Below, piece after piece: positions 58,017-64,000 of a stretch of 64,000 nt of DNA (positions are counted from its first letter, which is position 1; each line of letters opens with the position of its first letter). The stretch comes from Sarcocystis neurona (taxonomy: Eukaryota > Apicomplexa > Conoidasida > Eucoccidiorida > Sarcocystidae). The stretch covers positions 5,175,202 to 5,239,201 of the forward strand of contig KL647288.1 of assembly GCA_000727475.1 (NCBI GenBank), given 5' to 3'. Both the position numbers and the translations under genes were made by a program. The notes beneath the pieces are model-generated. The model made no database searches. It worked only from the letters and a program-made list of their open reading frames with translations, and was not told the origin of the DNA.

Positions 58017-61000
58017 CGCACACGCATATATTTAAGACAGCAAATGCTCGTTATTTGCTAACTTGCCGCTTCAGCTTACGCAGTAACTCTGCCGTTTTCC
58101 TGGTGTCCCTTGGCTATATCGTCTAGATTTTCCTCGGTCATTACTACGAGGTCCAACACATCCAGTAGCTGCCGCAGCCGTACACACCCGAGCAGCAGGA
58201 GCACAGGCGCCGCCGTCTGGCATCGCGTGAGAGCATGCTGATCCAGGGCTGCGTGGTCTTTCCTCTTCCCAGGGAAATGACGTACGTATGTAAGTAAATG
58301 CAGATATGTGTGTGTGTGTGTGAGCAAACTTACGCGCAGATGCAAAAGCTTCCGTGCACACAACATCGTGTACTTGCATACATCGACTCCTACGGAAACG
58401 ACTGTCTGCTGTTGCTGCTGTTTTGCTGGGGAGGAGCCCCCGCAGCTGCTGCAGCGCTGCAGGGTTGACGCGCTTGCTTCGACTTGACTGAAGCACGTCA
58501 CACGGAAGGAGACAGGTCTACGACGAATTTAAGCTGTCTCCCATAGTATACTTGTGTACGTTCACAATCCCTTGTCCACAAGTATATGGTGAATATTTTG
58601 TGCGCCGCGGTGTCGGTTCGTGGCTGAGGCTCTCAGGGTGAGTGTTTATCGTTTTTGCCAGGCAAAAAAAGGACCACGAGAGGAATGGCGGGGGTTAGGC
58701 AAAAGGACAGTCAGTTGCACACATGGATACATATATATCCCGATGTAAGAGTGGCAAGCGGAACACAGTCAGAACGGGAGGTAGCAGACAATTCCTGTGT
58801 TTTACCCGCACAAACTTCCTGACGTGGAAGGCAAAGCAGGGCAGCCCACAACTGCTTATCGTAGGGATTTATTGTATACACACGCTGACACACCACCAGG
58901 GGTATGGATGCTCGGTGCCTCTGTACTCATACGTAAAGATGCCTGCCTATAAAGAAGACCCACAGCGTGGACATCCCACACACTACTAGTATACGCACAT
59001 GGACACACGTGCATATACACACATACATATATATATGTGTATTTAATTATCCATAGAGATACATCCACTTCTGCGCCGTTCCACGTCGATAACCTTGCAC
59101 GACGTATGAGGTACGCACAGATCCAGACGCCTTCACGCTGGTACGCTCAAACATGGACGCCGGAATCACACACGCCCACGCAGATACATACGGAACCAGT
59201 CCTTGTGAACCGACCTATTTTGTATCTGCACACACCTTTGGTCGCCACCTTGCATCAGTCATGCCACAAGGACATATCACTAGGTTTACGTCCACAACCA
59301 CACACAACGACACACACGCAAGCGCTTCACCGAGCTTCTGGGTATGGAATACATACAAACGCTTGTGGTTACAAGTCCACACGCGCAACTCCGTACATGC
59401 ACGTTGATGCGCACGTACACCACCTCTCTGCCCCTTTCTCTCTCCCACACGCCTTATACACGTACGGGAAAACACATTTATACAGGTCAATACAGTGAGA
59501 AGATGAAGGACAAAAAGTGTCTCCCCTAAATACATCGCCGAGCCACCCTAGTGTACAGCGGGGATCCGCTGTAGCATTCGCTGCAGTGCTGGAGCAACTG
59601 CAGTGTGTTACTCAACGTTGGCTACTATTTATCGTTTGCCTCCGTTTTTCCCTTTGCCTACGAGGTGCACAACAACAATTTCAAAGCGAATGGCTCGCTT
59701 CACTCGCCTAGTCATCGCCGTCGTTCTCGCTCTGTAGAACAGGCCTACTACCGCTGGGGTTCACTAATCGCCCTCGTCTTCCGCACGTTCAAGGAGACAC
59801 GTGACCTGTCACATCAGCAGATGTGTGTTGTTGCCGTCCATGCAGCAGGCGTCTTTTAGACACAAATGGCAAATAAAAATCGTGGCAGACGGTAGGGAGG
59901 GCAAGGACGGATGCGGTGAAGGGAAGGATGTAGTTCGCTAAAGTGCGCTGGTGTGCTAAAACTTGGATGCGCTTGTGGTGTCCCTGTTGATGTCGCCACT
60001 GCTTCAATTTCCGTTGTTGCTGCTCTTATTGCTCCACCTGCTGCGACGTCTCCTCGCTGAAACTACTGCTCATGCCGCTCCGATGGCTGTTGCTAGTGCG
60101 TCTGCTGACGCATCCTCCACACCACTGCTACGCCGTTGCCCTCTCCTCCTATTTTGGCAAGAGTTCCTGATTATGTAGTCAGCTGTCACGGAGTACCCTG
60201 CTGGTAGCATTCCCTTCTGCGTTGTTGCCGCTGTCTCGATTTCCATATGTTCGAAAGCCGCTCCTGCCCTGCTGTCGGCGCCGCCGCTGGTACTGAAGCG
60301 ACGCCAGGTCTGGCCGTGCCCTAAGTATTCGCATCGACAGCAGCTGCAGCGGCAGGCAAATGGGTGGATGTTATTTTGCCTGGGAAGAAGGACGGCCACG
60401 GCGGCTTGGAGGTCTTTTGAACAAACTGGTGCTTTGAAGTTGTACGCCACAGCTAAAAGACGCTGTTGTCTCTTGTGTACTGCGTCGCCGAAAACCGAGG
60501 TTTGCTCAAAACGTGTACGGGAGTTTTCACATTTTAGCGTTTGCACGCAGAAACTTTGGTGTCTCTTCCTGTCGCGACAGCACCAGTTAGAGCCCGTTCC
60601 GAGTGAAAACAGGGACCTGGAACCGCCGGCGTTGTGCGCGAGCAGATGTCAGCCAAAGTGCACGCACTCACATGCTAGGGTGTCCAGGGCAACGGACGAC
60701 AACAGCGCTGTCCGCGCTGTTGATCCTGTCCTCGTTGCGCTGCTGCCTTGACTCTTTGGGAGTCGACGATGCTGGTGTTGCTGTCGTCTTGTTTCAACAG
60801 CACATCCTCGTTTTTGCTGTCATCGCTAAGTCGACTCCTGCCGTTGGTGTCGTCGGTCCAGGTGTCCGTTACGGCGTACCGCGTCTGCTGCTTTTGACAC
60901 ATCGTATTTGGACGCGGCCCTGGGTTGTGTTGCTGACAAAGATCCTTCCGGGGCTGGTGCTGGTGCTTTCCATTCTGCCTGTCCAGCTGTCGCACCCGAT

Positions 61001-62119
61001 CTACCTCCCCCTTCGGGCCCTCTGCCGCTGCCGCGGCTGCCTTTACGGCTGCTGGAAAGGCGTCTCCCGTGCACCGTATACTCGTCAACACTGGTAACTG
61101 GGATGTCGTTTGGGTTTTGCTGCTGTGGCGCTTAGTGTAACATTGAACCCGCGCTCGATGTTGTATTCGAAGTAACACGGACCCTAGTGCAAGTCCTTGC
61201 ATTCAGCTTGCAAGTACTAGTGGTGTCGCTGCCAATCCTACAGGTGTGCCTGCTGTAGCTATTGCGAGTCACCTGCGGCTGCTTCCGCGTCAATACCTAG
61301 CGGTTCGTCTGCTGCTGTCGAAGCAGACAGCTCAGCGCCACGAGCAGTTGCTGAAACACGCTCGACCGCATTAACGCAGAGCACAAGAAACAGCACAGTG
61401 CCGGCAGAGGTATGAAGCGAGCGCTCAGTCTACAGGTTGCAGGAATATCCTGATTTTTTGACTGCTGCATGGTGCAGATTGTTGGTGCACCCTTGCTGCT
61501 GCGCTGCTGTGCAGCCCCTGCCTCCATGTGTATCGAAACACTGTGCCTGCATTTTGTAGTTATGAAATGTTCGTGGTGTTCTCATCGTGCTAACTGCTTG
61601 TCCAACACCACCTCGAGTAGGCTAGCAAATAGAGATTTTTAAGAGTGTGTACCCTCTCATATTTTCTGGTCAATAAAGGCGTAATCATTATTTGGTCGCC
61701 AGTGCTGTACCGCTGGCTACTCTGTATGCTCGTCGAGGAGCTGCTGCTGCTGTAGCTAATCTGGCTGTTGCTGCAGACGTTGCCGTCGGTGCCGGTGCTG
61801 GTCTTCCGGTTGAGTCTGAGTGTTGCTGCATACGTTGCTGCGTACCGATTTTGTTGCATTTGGTAAGATACAGAGAGAGAAAGCTTTTTACTTCGGCGGC
61901 ATAACACTCTTTCCGCTGAAAGCCATGCAGAGTTTGCCCTGGTACTCTATACCAGCAAGAACAAGACGTCTTCGTGGTCCTGCAGCGACCGGGCCTGGGC
62001 CAACTCCTGCAGGAGGTCTTCACGACATAGGAGAGGCAGTGAGTTGTAGTTTCTGGCTGTATCGGATCAGCTTCAGCGGACCCCGACGCAATCGTCAATT
62101 TTCGGGGGATTCTTTCGCT

Positions 62120-64000
62120 CTACTTTTCGACGATGCTGCTCCCAAAAACCTGCTGCTGCAGCTGTTGCAAGAGCTTCTCCTGGTGCTGCAGTTGCTGTTG
62201 CTGTTGATGCTGTACGCGAACAAGCAGCATAACAGTCTCCTCTGGTGAAGTCCCGTCGATCATTGGGAAGGACGACAGTCTTTGCCGCCGGGGGCAAGTG
62301 CTGCGTGCAGACGTATCCACTGCTGCACGCCGCCCCGTGCCTAATATTCCGGGCACTCCAGCCACTGCCGCTGCTCTCGCTGCATTCGTTGTCATGTCCG
62401 CTTCTGCTCCTGCTGCCTCGACTGGTGCTACGGCACCCCCTGGCTCTATTTTCGCTACTCCGGCTTTGCTTTCTACTACTCGTCCCCTTGATATACCGCT
62501 TGAGTTGGCGCAAGACACTGAAGCAGGACGAGAGAGCAGATGTGCAGTAGCAGGCGAGGAGCTGCTACCGTACCTAATATACGCGAAACGAGGGGAGGAC
62601 CGACCCTTTGCTTGAACGGATGCGCACCTTCCTCGCTGCTTTTTTTGTCGTCGGCAAGGCAGTTCCGTAGGCTGCTGTTGCTGCAGCAGGTGCTTCTGCG
62701 CTCGGAGAAACAGCAGCGGGCAGGCTTCACACCGGCGTCTCCCCACACGCAACGTGGGGAGCAGTTGGTGCACTGCTTCCTCCTCCACCCGGTGCGATTG
62801 CTGCCGTGCCACTTTTGCAGGTTGTGCAGCTGCCGTAGCCTGACACTGCTGTTGCTGCAGGTGGTGTCCCTTCTCCCGTTGCTGTCCTCGGTATTGCTGT
62901 TGCTGCTCCTGCTGATGTGGCCATCGGTGCTGCGGGCCGTGTGGCTGCTGGCACTGCCCGCCCCCTGAAACCTCCCGGGCATGTTGCTGGTGTTTCTCTG
63001 GTGGATACAGCTCCCCGAAAACCTGCAGTTTCTGGTTTGTGCTAGTCACCTGTGGAACGCGCCAGTTCCCGAGCTCTTGTTCCGCGTTACTGCCAACATT
63101 GGGGTGCTGTTGTTGCTGTTGCGGCTCCTGCAGTTGTTGCTGCTGTTCGCCTTGGAGCCGTTGTTGTGATTGTTGCCCCTGTTGCTGTCGCTCGCGTTGT
63201 TGATGCTCGCTTTCGTGTTGCGTCTGTTGTTGCTGCTGCTCGTGCTGCTGCGGCCAGTTCTCTTCTTGTGCATGCTCCGGGTGATCTTCCTGCACGCACT
63301 CCTGCATGCCTTCCTTCTGCTGTTGCTTCCTGCTTTCGAACCCATTCTTCCTTTGAGCTTGCTCTCGTCTAACCATTGCAATCGCTTCAGGTGCTGTTGC
63401 TGGAGCTGCTAGGACTAAAGAAGTTATTGCTTTCGGCGTCGTTGTCGCTGGTATTTCCAACATCTGGCCTTCGCTAGTCGCTAAATGGCATTCTTCTCCA
63501 GCAGACGCACAAACCACATCACAGAACGCAGGGCACTCATCCGGCTTTACGCCGTCAGGAACCACGTCAAGTACTGCTGCATCACAATTTTTTCCACTAT
63601 TGAACATCACAGTAGCCGCAGCTCCACCTCGTCCGTCACCAGCGCCTGCTGTCGCACCCACACACACAGCTGCAGCACCGTGCACAAGAGGACAGGGAGC
63701 TTCTGAGCGATAGGTAGGAGTAGAATCTGCTTGAGGTGAAGCATTTGTAGCCACAGCTGTGACTGTTCGTGTAGTGTGCAGCACGTTAGCCGGCGCTGTG
63801 GGCGCTTCTTCACTTTTGTAACTTTTGTCAGTGAGCTGCTGAAGTTCCTGTGCGGACACCTGCGTTGTGGTAGCTGCCTCCTCCTCCCGTTGTGGCTGCT
63901 GTCGCTTCTGCTGCAGTTCCTGCTCCTTAACCGCGGCTGAGGCATGGGACGGCTCTGCGATGCATGTGTGGACAGGATTAGAAGCAGCGTCAAGCGAGGA
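62120..64000 (-). CDS. Gln-rich protein, partial, runs off the right edge
   Basis: The frame is open from the window edge (64000) to a TAG at 62120-62122, 626 codons with no stop, and has no start in view. The visible part begins with a charged Gln-rich stretch (KEQELQQKRQQPQREEE), passes Ala/Val-rich and Cys-containing sequence (CPAFCDVVC), then a long Gln/His/Glu region (about 63.3-62.8 kb). A basic part follows with RRRCEACPLLFLRAQKHLL, and it ends in a Gln-rich coiled-coil-like tail (LQHQEKLLQQLQQQVFGSS). Ala and Ser runs are coded by the same triplets in other registers. I recognise no domain. The length of the open frame and the low-complexity style shared with the gene at 47166 support coding on this strand. 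A further 3' exon cannot be excluded, since CAG|GTTTTT near the end could be a donor. Confidence 0.6.
   Translation of the reverse strand, partial: SSLDAASNPVHTCIAEPSHASAAVKEQELQQKRQQPQREEEAATTTQVSAQELQQLTDKSYKSEEAPTAPANVLHTTRTVTAVATNASPQADSTPTYRSEAPCPLVHGAAAVCVGATAGAGDGRGGAAATVMFNSGKNCDAAVLDVVPDGVKPDECPAFCDVVCASAGEECHLATSEGQMLEIPATTTPKAITSLVLAAPATAPEAIAMVRREQAQRKNGFESRKQQQKEGMQECVQEDHPEHAQEENWPQQHEQQQQQTQHESEHQQRERQQQGQQSQQRLQGEQQQQLQEPQQQQQHPNVGSNAEQELGNWRVPQVTSTNQKLQVFGELYPPEKHQQHAREVSGGGQCQQPHGPQHRWPHQQEQQQQYRGQQREKGHHLQQQQCQATAAAQPAKVARQQSHRVEEEAVHQLLPTLRVGRRRCEACPLLFLRAQKHLLQQQQPTELPCRRQKKQRGRCASVQAKGRSSPRFAYIRYGSSSSPATAHLLSRPASVSCANSSGISRGRVVESKAGVAKIEPGGAVAPVEAAGAEADMTTNAARAAAVAGVPGILGTGRRAAVDTSARSTCPRRQRLSSFPMIDGTSPEETVMLLVRVQHQQQQQLQHQEKLLQQLQQQVFGSSIVEK

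Larger units (their letters stand above)
53259..62119. other. gene-poor, repeat-rich spacer
   Basis: Apart from the candidate at 53905-54985 I find no recognisable gene. TA microsatellites lie at 53340-53362, 55722-55741 and 56500-56580. Four short tandem duplications cluster or lie near 56.7-58.0 kb. The stretch at 59.5-61.5 kb has CTG/CAG-rich segments with open frames on both strands (59605-59859 +, 60368-60751 +, 60675-61202 -). Those on the minus strand could be distal exons of the gene that enters from the right edge, but no splice sites settle this. Confidence 0.45.

Noticed and set aside
1..64000. Alternative nuclear genetic code with TAG/TAA as Gln
   Set aside because: The clear genes end in TAG or TAA, and the 2,030-codon Gln-rich frame has none inside, so these codons act as stops.

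Overview
The window looks like nuclear DNA of a coccidian apicomplexan of the Eimeria/Cyclospora type; this is inference from style, not from a species match. Coding DNA is loaded with CAG-type triplets that give Gln, Ala or Ser runs depending on frame. Genes are broken by GT-AG introns that are pyrimidine- and CTG-rich on the sense strand. Gene density is low, and the spacers are full of alternating purine-pyrimidine words (TGTACACGTGTA-like) and TA microsatellites. I see no operons, ribosome binding sites, rRNA, CRISPR array, phage or virus genes.

Layout. 1-9.9 kb: gene-poor spacer with small doubtful open frames and one possible small plus-strand gene (8.6-9.1 kb). 10.0-18.5 kb: a five-exon plus-strand gene for a Sec14-like CRAL-TRIO lipid-transfer protein; all four junctions keep frame and give an uninterrupted domain. 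18.5-25.8 kb: mostly spacer, with a possible two-exon gene at 18.8-19.4 kb. 25.8-29.2 kb: a three-exon gene for a LITAF-type membrane zinc protein with an unusual C-terminal extension. 30.7-33.4 kb: at least two exons of an unrecognised acidic, Gln-rich protein; its first exon was not found. 33.4-47.1 kb: spacer with several triplet-rich frames that look coding but carry stops. 47.2-53.3 kb: one uninterrupted frame of about 2,030 codons, very rich in Gln, Ala and Ser. 53.3-62.1 kb: spacer with clustered short tandem duplications and a possible two-exon minus-strand gene (53.9-55.0 kb). 62.1-64.0 kb: the 3' part of a Gln-rich minus-strand gene that runs off the window.

The two proteins I can place are both membrane-linked: Sec14-like proteins move or sense phosphoinositides and other lipids, and LITAF-domain proteins sit on endosomal or lysosomal membranes. 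Adjacency of two eukaryotic genes is not evidence that they work together. The most interesting items are the LITAF protein with a second C-terminal globular segment, the triplet-rich frames punctuated mainly by TAG/TAA at Gln-type codons, the very large low-complexity protein with its Cys-rich island and 25-residue duplication, and the possible small spliced genes hidden in repeat-rich spacer. Unless an ATG is stated, starts of minor frames are uncertain because many open with GTG or TTG.
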